Assembly (NCBI RefSeq): GCF_018531465.1
Contig: NZ_JAHDTF010000011.1
Coordinates: 248,001 to 312,000 of the forward strand
DNA length: 64,000 nt
Source: Sphaerisporangium fuscum
Lineage (GTDB): Bacteria; Actinomycetota; Actinomycetes; Streptosporangiales; Streptosporangiaceae
Reading direction: 5' to 3'
A program made the position numbers and the translations under genes. The notes below the pieces were generated by a model that ran no database searches, was not told where the DNA came from, and was given only the letters and a program-made list of their open reading frames with translations. Below, in pieces: positions 41,784-50,639 of the stretch (position 1 is its first letter; each line of letters starts with the position of its first letter).

Positions 41784-42269
41784 ATGGCTCCCAGAGGACC
41801 GGGCGTGGACGACGCGCCCGCTTCCGGCTCCGGCGCGTCCGCTCTGTCCGCCGACGAACTGCGGGTGTGGCGCGCCTTCCTGCGGTGGAGCGAGAACGTG
41901 ACCGCGGGCATCGCGCAGAGCCTCGCCGCGGAGGCCGCTCTCTCCCAGCCCGACTACGAGGTGCTCAAGCGTCTCCTCGAGGCGGGTGGCGGCCTGTCGC
42001 GCCAGGCCCTGGAGCAGAGCCTGTCCTGGTCGCCGTCCAGGCTCTCCCACCAGCTGCGGCGCATGGAGGCCCGAGGGCTGGTCGGCCGTGACGATGCCGG
42101 CTACGGCCGGTACGTGAACGTGGAGATCACCGCCGACGGCCGGGAGGTGATGGCCGCCGCCGACGCGGCACACGCGGCGGCGGTGCGCCGCTGCCTCCTG
42201 GACGTGCTGCCCGCCGACATGCGGGCGTTCCTGCTGTCCACGCCTCCGGCGCCGCCGGACGACCACTAG
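41784..42269 (+). CDS. MarR-family transcriptional regulator
   Basis: The 161-residue protein has the MarR winged helix: LSQPDYEVLKRLLEAGGGLS, the recognition helix SWSPSRLSHQLRRMEARGLV, and the wing RDDAGYGRYVNVEITADGRE. It is convergent with the isochorismatase-like gene, and their stops overlap by four bases. Both genes carry the same 16-base operator, so it probably represses itself and its neighbour and responds to a small, perhaps aromatic, ligand. Confidence 0.9.
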   Translation: MAPRGPGVDDAPASGSGASALSADELRVWRAFLRWSENVTAGIAQSLAAEAALSQPDYEVLKRLLEAGGGLSRQALEQSLSWSPSRLSHQLRRMEARGLVGRDDAGYGRYVNVEITADGREVMAAADAAHAAAVRRCLLDVLPADMRAFLLSTPPAPPDDH

Positions 42270-42913
42270 ACGGCGGGGGACTCGGCCAGGCGGGCCTGCT
42301 GCTGGGCGGCGAGGAAGCCGTTGACGCCCATGGCCATGGTGGGGATGTGCTCGCGCATGAGGCGCTGGTAGAGCGGCGCGGTCGGGTTACGGTGGTCGGC
42401 GTGGAACTCGCCGGCGAGGGAGAACCACGTGACGGGCACCGCGCCGGCCCGCACCATGCGCTGGACCGCGACCTGGTGGGTCTCCGGGGTGAGGCTCGCG
42501 CAGGCGTCCACCACGAGGTACACCTCGTAGCCCTCCCGCAGCGCGCCCAGCACGGTCTGCAGGACGCAGCCCTCGGTGGACACTCCGGCGACGGCCAGTT
42601 TCCTGCGCCCGGTGGCGCGGACGGCGGAGGAGAAGCCCTCGTCCAGGAAGCCGTTGATGGCACCGGGGCGCTCGACCACGGGGTGGTCGCCGATGACGTC
42701 GAGCAGCTCCGGGTACAGCGGGCCCGACGGCTTGCTCGGCAGCCCGTTGGTCACCACGAGGCCGGTTTCGAACCAGGTCGCCGTCTTGGCGAGACCGACG
42801 ACGTTGCCGATGTGGGTGGGCAGGTCGTGCGACCGCAGCACGTTGGCGAACCCGACCGCGAAGTCGATCAGCACGATGGTGGTGTTGGCGGGGGTCAGCG
42901 GTTCGAGATTCAT
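42266..42913 (-). CDS. Isochorismatase-like cysteine hydrolase
   Basis: ATG 42913 follows AGGAGG at ideal spacing and yields 215 residues. The fold is seen in TTIVLIDFAVGFANVL (catalytic Asp), a Lys candidate in LPSKPSGPLYPE, and the nucleophile in VAGVSTEGCVLQTVLGALRE. It resembles the YcaC-like branch rather than true isochorismatases, so the substrate is likely an amide or thioester of unknown identity. It is regulated together with the neighbouring marR gene through an identical operator. Confidence 0.85.
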   Translation of the reverse strand: MNLEPLTPANTTIVLIDFAVGFANVLRSHDLPTHIGNVVGLAKTATWFETGLVVTNGLPSKPSGPLYPELLDVIGDHPVVERPGAINGFLDEGFSSAVRATGRRKLAVAGVSTEGCVLQTVLGALREGYEVYLVVDACASLTPETHQVAVQRMVRAGAVPVTWFSLAGEFHADHRNPTAPLYQRLMREHIPTMAMGVNGFLAAQQQARLAESPAV

Positions 42914-42977
42914 CGATCCTCCTGGTGATGCGCCGTCGATCCCGGCCGTCGGGATCCGGCACAAGCTAGAACGCTAC

Positions 42978-42993
42978 GATTTGACGTGTCAAG
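42978..42993 (-). promoter_or_regulatory. MarR operator, copy upstream of the hydrolase
   Basis: On the minus strand the sequence is CTTGACACGTCAAATC, identical in all 16 bases to the site before marR, 65 bases upstream of the hydrolase start. Confidence 0.75.
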
Positions 42994-43114
42994 TCGCAGT
43001 CCGAGGCCCACCTCCCCGCCGCACCCCGGCGCCGACCCCGCCGCACGACCTCCCGCCGACCCGGCGCCGTTGAAAGGCCCCCATGTGCTGCGGTGGAGGG
43101 GCACGGCGAGCGGA

Positions 43115-43335
43115 CTCGGGGTGGGGCGGAGGGGGTTCGGAGACGGGGTGGGTTGGTGGTGAGCACCGTGGGAGGGGACTCGGGGGCCGTGGGTGAGGCG
43201 GAGGGGGCTTGAGGGGGGTGGCGGTGAGGACTGCGGGAGGGGGCTCGGGGTGGGGCGGAGAGGGGTTCGGGGACGGGGTGGGTTGGCAGTGAGGGCTGCG
43301 GGAGGGGGCTCGGGGTGGGGCGGAGGGGGGTTACA
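43115..43335. repeat. G-rich ~65-bp tandem repeat, about 3.5 copies
   Basis: Units beginning CTCGGGG start at 43115, 43179, 43244 and 43309, so the period is 64-65 bases. Each contains several runs of three to six G on the plus strand. The array fills the gap between the hydrolase gene and the end of the pca/pob operon. Long open frames over it are low-complexity and probably not coding. Confidence 0.85.
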
Positions 43336-43397
43336 GCGGCAGCGGTGCGGTATCAGCGGCGCTGCGTGGGTGCTGTGTGACGGCCTCTGGGGCTGGG

Positions 43398-44573
43398 TCA
43401 GGGGATGGGGAGGCCGGTGTAGTTCTCGGCCAGGTCGGTGGCGGCCGCCGTGGAGGTGGCGATGCGGTCGAGCTGCGACAGCTGCAGCCGCGTGTCGAAC
43501 TCCGACTGCCCCGGGTCGGTGTGCAGGGTCGTCGTCATGAAGTACGAGAAGTGCTCGGCCCGCCACACCCGCCGCAGGCACGTGTCGGAGTAGGCGGCCA
43601 GCAGCTCCGCCGACCCCGTCTCCCGCAGGTGGGCGAAGGCCCGGGCGAGCACGATCACGTCGCTCGCCGCGAGGTTGAGCCCCTTGGCCCCCGTGGGAGG
43701 GACGATGTGCGCCGCGTCGCCCGCCAGCAGCACCCGCCCGTACCGCATCGGCTCGGCGACGAAGCTGCGCATGGGCAGCACCGCCTTGGACGTGATCGGG
43801 CCGCGCGCCAGCTTCCAGTCGCCGTCGATCGCGAAACGCGCGTCCAGCTCGTCCCAGATGCGCTCGTCGGGCCACTCGTCCGGCTCGGTGCCGTTGGGCA
43901 CCTGGAGGTAGAGCCGGCTGACCGAGGGGGAGCGCATGCTGTGCAGCGCGAAGCCCCGGGGCGAGTGCGCGTAGATCAGCTCGTCGCAGGACGGCGGGAC
44001 GTCGGCCAGGATGCCGAGCCAGGAGTAGGGATAGTCCCGGGTATAGGTGCGCAGCACGCCGTCCGGGACCGCCCCCCGCGTCACCCCGTGGAACCCGTCG
44101 CAGCCGACCACGTAGTCGCAGGTCAGGGTCTGCCGGCGTCCCTCGTGGACGAAGTGGACGACCGGACGGTCGCCGTCGGCGCCCGTCACGGCCCGCACCT
44201 CGGCCTCGAAGAGCAGCGGCCCGCCCTCGCGCAGCCGGAGGGCGATCAGGTCCTTGACGACCTCGGTCTGGGCGTACACCATCACGCGCCGCCCGCCGGT
44301 CAGGGACGGGAAGTCGATCCGGTGCGAGCGGCGGCCGAACCGCAGCTCGATGCCGTCGTGGACCAGACCCTCGCGGTCCATCCGCTCGCCCGCGCCGCAC
44401 GCGCGCAGCGCCCGCACGGTGCCGTCCTCGAGGATCCCCGCCCGCTGCCGCCGCTCGACGTAGGCGCGGTCGCGGCTTTCCAGGACGACGCTGTCGATGC
44501 CGGATTCGTGCAGCAGCCGGGCGAGCAGCAGTCCCGCGGGACCGCCGCCGACGATGCCGACGGTGGTGCGCAT
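43398..44573 (-). CDS. pobA: 4-hydroxybenzoate 3-monooxygenase
   Basis: This 391-residue flavoprotein hydroxylases 4-hydroxybenzoate to protocatechuate. It has the FAD loop VGIVGGGPAGLLLARLL, the DG motif VVGCDGFHGVTRG and the GD motif LLAGDAAHIVPPTGAKGLNL, with PobA-specific ERRQRAGILE near the N-terminus. It is the last gene of the pca operon; its start shares one base with the pcaDC stop. It feeds protocatechuate to the PcaGH dioxygenase encoded upstream. Confidence 0.93.
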   Translation of the reverse strand: MRTTVGIVGGGPAGLLLARLLHESGIDSVVLESRDRAYVERRQRAGILEDGTVRALRACGAGERMDREGLVHDGIELRFGRRSHRIDFPSLTGGRRVMVYAQTEVVKDLIALRLREGGPLLFEAEVRAVTGADGDRPVVHFVHEGRRQTLTCDYVVGCDGFHGVTRGAVPDGVLRTYTRDYPYSWLGILADVPPSCDELIYAHSPRGFALHSMRSPSVSRLYLQVPNGTEPDEWPDERIWDELDARFAIDGDWKLARGPITSKAVLPMRSFVAEPMRYGRVLLAGDAAHIVPPTGAKGLNLAASDVIVLARAFAHLRETGSAELLAAYSDTCLRRVWRAEHFSYFMTTTLHTDPGQSEFDTRLQLSQLDRIATSTAAATDLAENYTGLPIP

Positions 44574-45802
44574 CAGTGTTCCCTCTCTTCCCGGAGGATC
44601 TTGTCGGCGACGGCGAACGCGGCGTTGGCGGCGGGGACGCCGCAGTACACCGCCGTCTGCAGCAGGACTTCCTGGATCTCGTCCGGCGTGAGCCCGTTGC
44701 GCAGCGCGGCCCGCACGTGCATCGCCAGCTCCTCCAGGTGGCCGCGCGCCACCAGGGCGGTGAGCGTCACGCAGCTGCGCACGCGCCGGCTCAGGCCGGG
44801 GCGCGTCCAGATCTCACCCCACGCGTAGCGGGTGATGAAGTCCTGGAACGGCGCGGTGAACGGGGTGGTACGGGCCACGGCCCGGTCGACGTGCTCGTTC
44901 CCGAGGACCGCCCGCCGTACGGCCATCCCGGCCGCGTACCGCGACCGGTCATCGCCCAGCGGCGTCCCGGGTCGGGCGGGAGCGTCCTCTTCGCCGGGGC
45001 CGCCGGCGCCGTACCCGGCGAGGTGCGTCAGCAGGGCCGCGAGCACCGGCGCGGGGCGTTCGACCCCGGCCAGGTGGGACGCGTGCGCGACCTCGACCAG
45101 GGACGCCCCGGGGATCCCGTCGGCCAGCTCGCGGGCATGGGACGGCGGCGTGGCCGGGTCCTCGCGCCCGGCGACGACCAGGGTGGGCGCCGTGATCCTG
45201 GACAGCTCGGCGCGCAGGTCGTAGGCGGCGAGCGCGTCGCAGCAGGCGGCGTAGCAGGCGGGATCGGTGGCGCGCAGGTCCGCCGTCAGTGCCTCGGCGG
45301 CGGGCGAGGCCGCGAAGGTAGGGGTGAACCAGCGGGCGGCGGCCGTGTCCGCCACCGAGGCGGTGGAGCCCTCGCCGCGCACCAGCGCGGCCCGGTCGTG
45401 CCATCCGCGAGGTTCGCCGAACCGGGCCGAGGAGCACACCAGCGCCAGCGAGGTCACGCGCCCGGGATGGTGGACGGCGAGCCACGCGCCGACGGCTCCG
45501 CCGAGCGATACGCCCGCGTAGGCGAACCGGTCGACGCCGAGCGAGTCGGCCAGATCGAGCACCAGGCGCCCGAGGCCGGCGACGGTGACGTCGCCGGGCG
45601 CGGTGCCCGGGAGCAGGGCGGGGGACGATCCGCCGTGCCCGGGGAGGTCCCAGCGGATCACCCGGTGCCCGCGGGCCAGCGCGGGGACCTGCGGGTCCCA
45701 GACGGCGAGCGACGTGCCGAGTGAGGGCCCGAGGACCAGCGGCGGCGCGTCCCGCGGGCCGTCGATCCGATGGTGGAGCACACGCGGCGCGGTGCCGGTC
45801 AT
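44573..45802 (-). CDS. pcaL: Fused 3-oxoadipate enol-lactonase / 4-carboxymuconolactone decarboxylase
   Basis: ATG 45802 overlaps the pcaB stop (ATGA) and gives 409 residues. Residues ~1-265 are an alpha/beta hydrolase with nucleophile AGVSLGGAVG and VIRWDLPGHGGSS, the enol-lactonase PcaD. Residues ~290-409 are carboxymuconolactone decarboxylase PcaC (RRVRSCVTLTALVARGHLEE, QEVLLQTAVYCGVPAANAAF). Fusion of D and C is well known in actinomycetes. The enzyme carries out two consecutive steps to 3-oxoadipate. The open frame runs further upstream, but only as a shadow of pcaB. Confidence 0.93.
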   Translation of the reverse strand: MTGTAPRVLHHRIDGPRDAPPLVLGPSLGTSLAVWDPQVPALARGHRVIRWDLPGHGGSSPALLPGTAPGDVTVAGLGRLVLDLADSLGVDRFAYAGVSLGGAVGAWLAVHHPGRVTSLALVCSSARFGEPRGWHDRAALVRGEGSTASVADTAAARWFTPTFAASPAAEALTADLRATDPACYAACCDALAAYDLRAELSRITAPTLVVAGREDPATPPSHARELADGIPGASLVEVAHASHLAGVERPAPVLAALLTHLAGYGAGGPGEEDAPARPGTPLGDDRSRYAAGMAVRRAVLGNEHVDRAVARTTPFTAPFQDFITRYAWGEIWTRPGLSRRVRSCVTLTALVARGHLEELAMHVRAALRNGLTPDEIQEVLLQTAVYCGVPAANAAFAVADKILREEREH

Positions 45803-47250
45803 GAGGTCTCCTTCGCCTGCAGCGCGCGGTCGACGAGGGCGCCGGCGGAGCCGAGGTAGCGTGCGGGGTCGGTCAGGTCGCGCAGCCTCTCCCCGGCCCG
45901 CTCGCCCGGCACGGCGCGCAGGGCGCCGGCCACGGCCGGGTCGGCGAGCAGGGCGTCCGCGAGGTGGACGCCCTCGCGGGCCGCGCGGCGGGAGGCGTCC
46001 GTCACCGCCTTTTTGGCCTGGTCGCGTCCCATGAGCGCGGACAGGACCGCGGTCACGCGTTCGGCCGCGAGGAGGCCGCCCGTCGCGCCGAGGTTCGCGC
46101 GCATGCGCTCCGGATGCGCCTGGAGGCCTTCCGCCAGCTCCGCGGCGGCGCGCGCGGCCCCGCCGACCAGGCGCAGCGCCTCCCGCAGCGGCTGCCATTC
46201 GGCGTGCCAGGCGCCGGGGGGCCGCTCGTCCTCGGCGGCGAGCGAGCCGTACAGCACCGCGGCCAGAGCGGGGACCTGGCGGGCCGCGGCGGCGATCAGC
46301 ACGGCCCGCACGGGGTTGGCCTTGTGCGGCATGGCCGAGGAGCCGCCGCCGCTGCCCTCGGAGACCTCACCGATCTCCGTCCGCGACAGCACCAGCACGT
46401 CGGCCGCGAGCTTCCCGAGCGCCCCGGCCGCGAAGGCCAGCGCCCCGGCGAGGTCGGCGACGGGCGTACGCAGGGTGTGCCACGGCAGCGCGGGCTCGGC
46501 GAGCCCGGTCTCGGCGGCGTAGGCGGCCAGCAGCCGGAGGCCGACGTCCCCCTGCCGGGTGTCATCGCCGGCAGGGGAGAGGGGGGCCTCCGCGAACGCG
46601 TGGAAGGCGGCGAGGGTGCCCGCGGCGCCGCCGAGCTGGGCGGGAAGGGCGGTGCGGACGGCGGCCAGCCGGGTGCGGGCGGACAGGACGAGGCTCCGCC
46701 AGCCGGCGGCCTTGAGCCCGAACGTCGTCGGCACCGCGTGCTGGGTCAGCGTGCGGCCCGGCATGGGGGTGTCACGATGCTCGGCGGCCGGTGTGGCCAG
46801 GGCCCGCGCAGCGCGGTCCAGGTCGCGCAGGACCGTCTCCAGCGCCCGCGCGGCCACGAGCATCGCGGCGGTGTCCCAGATGTCCTGGCTGGTGGCGCCC
46901 CGGTGCACGTACGGGGCCGCACCGGGGTCGCGGGCGGCGACGGCCGAGGTCAAGTCCGCGACCAGCGGGATCACCGGGTTGCCGCCGGAACGGGCCCGCA
47001 GCGCGAGGTCGCGCGCGTCGTACCGGCCGTGGTCGGACGCCGCCTCGGTCACGGCCGCCGCGGCGCCGTCCGGCGCGAGCCCGAGCTCGGCCTGGGCCCG
47101 GGTGAGGGCGGCCTCCGCCTCCAGCATGGCGCGGACGAACGCCCCGTCCCCGGTGGCCGCCTCCACCTCCGAACCGGCCCACACGGGCGCCAGCAGCCCG
47201 ACGTCGCCCGGCTCGTCGCGCGGAGGCTCGAGGTGGTCAGTCGAAGGCAA
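45799..47250 (-). CDS. pcaB: 3-carboxy-cis,cis-muconate cycloisomerase
   Basis: The product cyclises 3-carboxymuconate to 4-carboxymuconolactone. It belongs to the fumarase/aspartase superfamily, with GATSQDIWDTA, AVPTTFGLKAAGW and the signature GSSAMPHKANPVRA. TTG 47250, preceded by GAGGAG, gives 483 residues and overlaps pcaG by 14 bases. No ATG or GTG lies between it and the first conserved block (DVGLLAPVWAGS), so the rare TTG is the best start. Confidence 0.9.
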   Translation of the reverse strand: MPSTDHLEPPRDEPGDVGLLAPVWAGSEVEAATGDGAFVRAMLEAEAALTRAQAELGLAPDGAAAAVTEAASDHGRYDARDLALRARSGGNPVIPLVADLTSAVAARDPGAAPYVHRGATSQDIWDTAAMLVAARALETVLRDLDRAARALATPAAEHRDTPMPGRTLTQHAVPTTFGLKAAGWRSLVLSARTRLAAVRTALPAQLGGAAGTLAAFHAFAEAPLSPAGDDTRQGDVGLRLLAAYAAETGLAEPALPWHTLRTPVADLAGALAFAAGALGKLAADVLVLSRTEIGEVSEGSGGGSSAMPHKANPVRAVLIAAAARQVPALAAVLYGSLAAEDERPPGAWHAEWQPLREALRLVGGAARAAAELAEGLQAHPERMRANLGATGGLLAAERVTAVLSALMGRDQAKKAVTDASRRAAREGVHLADALLADPAVAGALRAVPGERAGERLRDLTDPARYLGSAGALVDRALQAKETS

Positions 47251-47908
47251 GGAACACCGTCTCCTCGTGGACGCCGTCGTGCTGCAGCCGGATGTCGAAC
47301 CGGTACACCCCTTCCCGCTCGGGGACGGCGAGCAGCGTGGCCCGGCGCTCGGGCGGCAGGGAGGCCAGCAGCGGCTCGGTCTCCGGGTCGGTCGGCTCGG
47401 GCAGGTAGACGCGGGTGTACAGGTGGTGCAGCAGGCCGCGGGCGAAGACGCACACCGAGATGTACGGCGCCCCGCCCGGCGGCAGGGTGCGCAGCGCGTA
47501 GTGACCGTCGGCGTCGGTCGGGACGCGGGCGAAGCCGGTGAAGTCGAGGCCGGTGCGGCCGGCCACGGCACCGGTCACCGGGTCGCGCCGCAGCGAGCCG
47601 GGCGCGCCGGTCCGCGAGCCGTCCGGGGCGGGCTGCCAGAACTCCAGCAGCGCGTCGGGGATCGGCGCCCCCGCCCCGTCGTACACCCGCCCGCGGATCG
47701 TCACCGCCCCGGGATGGCCGGCGGGGGCGAGGTCACCGCCCCCGGCGAACGGCAGCGCGTACCCGTAGAACGGGCCCACGGTCTGCGAGGGGGTGGGCGC
47801 CATCGGCGTGGCCGCCCCGGCGGCCGGGAGCGTCGTGCCGGGGCCGGTCGCCGCGGGGCTCGGCGTGGCCGCGGACGGCGTCCGGGGAAGATCCGGGGTG
47901 TTCGTCAT
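47237..47908 (-). CDS. pcaG: Protocatechuate 3,4-dioxygenase alpha subunit
   Basis: The 223-residue product has the intradiol dioxygenase fold (PTPSQTVGPFYGYALPF, IRGRVYDGAGAPIPDALLEF, QPAPDG). It lacks the complete iron-ligand set, as alpha subunits do. It pairs with PcaH to cleave protocatechuate between the hydroxyls. An Ala/Pro/Thr-rich N-terminal stretch of ~35 residues precedes the conserved part. ATG 47908 overlaps the pcaH stop by four bases. Confidence 0.92.
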   Translation of the reverse strand: MTNTPDLPRTPSAATPSPAATGPGTTLPAAGAATPMAPTPSQTVGPFYGYALPFAGGGDLAPAGHPGAVTIRGRVYDGAGAPIPDALLEFWQPAPDGSRTGAPGSLRRDPVTGAVAGRTGLDFTGFARVPTDADGHYALRTLPPGGAPYISVCVFARGLLHHLYTRVYLPEPTDPETEPLLASLPPERRATLLAVPEREGVYRFDIRLQHDGVHEETVFLAFD

Positions 47909-48687
47909 CGGCCCTCCTCCATCCAGGTGGCGGCCGGGCCGTCCAGCACGATGTCCCAGCGGTAGCCGAGCGCCCACTCCGGCGTGGACAGGTCGTGGTC
48001 GTAGCGGGCGACGAGCCGGGCGCGGGCCGCGTCGTCGGTCACCGATTGCATGATCGGGTCGTAGGCGAACAGCGGGTCGCCCGGGAAGTACATCTGGGTG
48101 ACCAGCCGCTGGGTGAAGGCCGTCCCGAACAGCGAGAAGTGGATGTGCGCCGGCCGCCAGGCGTTGTCGTGGTTGCGCCAGGGGTAGGCCCCGGGCTTGA
48201 TCGTGGTGAAGGCGTAGCGCCCCTCGTCGTCGGTGAGGCAGCGGCCGACGCCGGTGAAGTTGGGGTCGAGCGGCGCCGGGTGCTGGTCGCGCTGGTGGGC
48301 GTACCTGCCGGAGGCGTTGGCCTGCCAGATCTCGACGAGCTGCCCGCGCACCGGCCGGCCGTACCGGTCGAGCACCCGCCCGGTCACCTGGATCCGCTCG
48401 CCCAGCGGCTCCCCGTGGTGCTGCCGGGTGAGGTCGTGGTCGAGCTCGGTGACGTCGGTGACGCCGAAGACCGGGCCGCTCAGCTCGACCGCCTCGGGAT
48501 CGCCGGCGGCGACCAGCGGCCGCTTGGGGTGGCGCAGCACGCTGCTGCGGTACGGCGCGTACCCGCGGTCGGGGTGGTCGCGCCGCGGGCCGCCCTCTTC
48601 GACGGCCTTGGAGTACGCCTCGCGCAACTGGCCGATCTCGGCGCTGATGACCTCCTGGGAAACGGGCCGGGGCTGCGGGGTCGTCAT
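47905..48687 (-). CDS. pcaH: Protocatechuate 3,4-dioxygenase beta subunit
   Basis: The 260-residue catalytic subunit carries the iron ligands: tyrosines in ASGRYAHQRDQHP and TIKPGAYPWRN, and histidines in RPAHIHFSLFG. VLDRYGRPVRGQLVEIWQAN is the intradiol signature. With PcaG it makes 3-carboxymuconate from protocatechuate. ATG 48687 lies five bases after the pcaF stop. Confidence 0.94.
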   Translation of the reverse strand: MTTPQPRPVSQEVISAEIGQLREAYSKAVEEGGPRRDHPDRGYAPYRSSVLRHPKRPLVAAGDPEAVELSGPVFGVTDVTELDHDLTRQHHGEPLGERIQVTGRVLDRYGRPVRGQLVEIWQANASGRYAHQRDQHPAPLDPNFTGVGRCLTDDEGRYAFTTIKPGAYPWRNHDNAWRPAHIHFSLFGTAFTQRLVTQMYFPGDPLFAYDPIMQSVTDDAARARLVARYDHDLSTPEWALGYRWDIVLDGPAATWMEEGR

Positions 48688-48692
48688 GGCCG

Positions 48693-49874
48693 TCACCTTT
48701 CCAGGACCAGGGCGAGGCCCTGTCCGACGCCGATGCACAGGGCCGCCACGCCGGTGCCGGAGCCGGCGGCGGCGAGCTGGTGGGCGACCGCCCCGGCCAG
48801 GCGGGCGCCGGAGGCGCCGAGCGGATGGCCGATGGCGATGGCGCCGCCGCGCGGGTTGACGACGGCCGGGTCGAGGTCGGGCCATTCGCCGAGGCAGCCG
48901 AGGGCCTGGGCGGCGAAGGCCTCGTTCAGTTCGAAGACGGTGAGGTCCGCCCAGCCCTTGCCCGCCTTGGCGAGGGCCCGGTTCACCGCCTCCACCGGGC
49001 CGAGCCCGAAGTACTGCGGCTCCACCCCGGTCACGGCCGAGGCCCGTACGCGGGCGAGCGGCTCGCGGCCGAGGGCCCGCAGGCCGTCCTCGTCGCACAG
49101 CAGCAGGGCCGCCGCGCCGTCGTTCAGCGGGGAGGAGTTCCCGGCGGTGACGGTGCCCCCGTCCGGGCGGAACGCCGGCTTGAGCCTGGCGAGCTTGTCC
49201 GGCGAGGTGTCTTCGCGGATCGCCTCGTCGCGCGGCAGGTCGACGCCCTCCACGCCGACGATCTCGCCGTCGTACGCGCCGTCCTTCCACGCGCGGGCGG
49301 CCTTCTCGTGGCTGGCCAGCGCGAAGGCGTCCTGCCGCTCGCGGCTGACGCCGTACCTGTCGGCGATCAGCTCGGCGCCCTCGCCCAGGGCGACGGTCCA
49401 CTCCGACGGCATGCGGGGGTTGACCATGCGCCAGCCGAGGGTGGTGGAGTACAGCTCCTGGTGACCGGCCGGGAACGCCCGCTCGGGCTTCGGCAGCACC
49501 CAGGGCGCGCGGGACATCGACTCCACGCCGCCGGCGATGGCGATGGAGACGTCGCCGGCGGCGACGGCGCGGGCCGCCTGGACGACGGCCTCCAGTCCCG
49601 ACCCGCACAGGCGGTTGACCGTCGTGCCGGGCACGGTGACGGGCAGGCCCGCCAGCAGCACGGCCATGCGGGCGACGTCGCGGTTGTCCTCCCCGGCGCC
49701 GTTGGCGTTGCCGAAGAACACGTCGCCGACGCGCGCCGGGTCGAGCCCCGGGGTGCGCGCGGCGAGCGCCCGCACGACATGTGCCGCCAGGTCGTCGGGA
49801 CGGACGCCCGACAGCGCGCCGCCGTACTTGCCGAACGGCGTCCGGACGGCGTCGACGATGTACACCTCTGACAT
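48693..49874 (-). CDS. pcaF: Beta-ketoadipyl-CoA thiolase
   Basis: This 393-residue thiolase has the acyl-accepting cysteine in VNRLCGSGLEAV, GGVESMSRAPWV, FELNEAFAAQAL, the histidine in GAIAIGHPLGASGARL and the final cysteine in ALCIGVGQG. In this operon it performs the last step, releasing succinyl-CoA and acetyl-CoA from 3-oxoadipyl-CoA. It lies between the CoA-transferase genes and pcaH. Confidence 0.93.
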   Translation of the reverse strand: MSEVYIVDAVRTPFGKYGGALSGVRPDDLAAHVVRALAARTPGLDPARVGDVFFGNANGAGEDNRDVARMAVLLAGLPVTVPGTTVNRLCGSGLEAVVQAARAVAAGDVSIAIAGGVESMSRAPWVLPKPERAFPAGHQELYSTTLGWRMVNPRMPSEWTVALGEGAELIADRYGVSRERQDAFALASHEKAARAWKDGAYDGEIVGVEGVDLPRDEAIREDTSPDKLARLKPAFRPDGGTVTAGNSSPLNDGAAALLLCDEDGLRALGREPLARVRASAVTGVEPQYFGLGPVEAVNRALAKAGKGWADLTVFELNEAFAAQALGCLGEWPDLDPAVVNPRGGAIAIGHPLGASGARLAGAVAHQLAAAGSGTGVAALCIGVGQGLALVLER

Positions 49875-49889
49875 TGTGGCGCTCCTCCT

Positions 49890-50639
49890 TCAGGCGGCCT
49901 TGAGGGCGCGCAGCGCGGCGAGCTCGCGTTCGGTGGGCGGAGGGGTGGTGCGCACGTCGTCGGCCGTCTTCAGCGGCCAGCCGGTGGCGGCGCGGACCTG
50001 CTCGACGGTCACGCCCTCGTGCAGGTCGGTGAGGATCAGCTCGGCGGTCTCCGGGTCGGGGCGCAGCACGCCGAGGTCGGTGATGACGGCCACCGGCCCC
50101 CCGCCGCGCAGGCCGAGCCGCTCACGGTCGCCCCGCCCCGTGCCGTGCCCCACGGAGGTCACGAAGTCGAGCCTGTCGACGAAGTTGCGGGTGGAGTGCC
50201 GCAGCACGATGAGCACCTCCCCGCAGTTGGCGGCGATCTCGGGGGCGCCGCCGGCCCCGGGCAGCCGGCCCTCGGGACGGCCGGGGCCGCGGTCGACGAC
50301 GGTGGTGTTGATGTTGGCGTACCGGTCGAGCTGGGCCGCGCCGAGGAAGCCGACGTCGATGCGGCCCGCCTGCAGCCAGTAGTTGAACATCTCGGGCACG
50401 GACACCACGGCGTCGGCCGTCTCGGCGAGCTCGCCGTCGCCGATGGACAGCGGCAGCCTGGACGGCTTGGCGCCGAGGGCACCGGACTCGTAGATCAGGA
50501 CGAGGTCGGGGCGCCCGGTGCGGCGGGCGAGGTTGGCGGCCGTGCTGGGCAGGCCGATGCCGACGAAGCAGGTGCGCGCCCGGGCCAGGGCGCGCGCCGC
50601 GTTGACCGTCATCACCTCGTCGGGGGTCCACTCACTCAT
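49890..50639 (-). CDS. pcaJ: 3-oxoadipate CoA-transferase beta subunit
   Basis: The 249-residue subunit carries the catalytic glutamate in LIYESGALGAKP, followed by SVPEMFNYWLQAGRIDVGFL and GAAQLDRYANINTT, typical of class I CoA-transferase beta chains. It moves CoA from succinyl-CoA to 3-oxoadipate. ATG 50639 overlaps the pcaI stop (ATGA). Confidence 0.92.
   Translation of the reverse strand: MSEWTPDEVMTVNAARALARARTCFVGIGLPSTAANLARRTGRPDLVLIYESGALGAKPSRLPLSIGDGELAETADAVVSVPEMFNYWLQAGRIDVGFLGAAQLDRYANINTTVVDRGPGRPEGRLPGAGGAPEIAANCGEVLIVLRHSTRNFVDRLDFVTSVGHGTGRGDRERLGLRGGGPVAVITDLGVLRPDPETAELILTDLHEGVTVEQVRAATGWPLKTADDVRTTPPPTERELAALRALKAA

Noticed and set aside
42910..44400. Minus-strand frame covering the G-rich array and pobA
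   Set aside because: Out-of-frame shadow of pobA extended through the repeat; Pro/Ser-rich without a start context.
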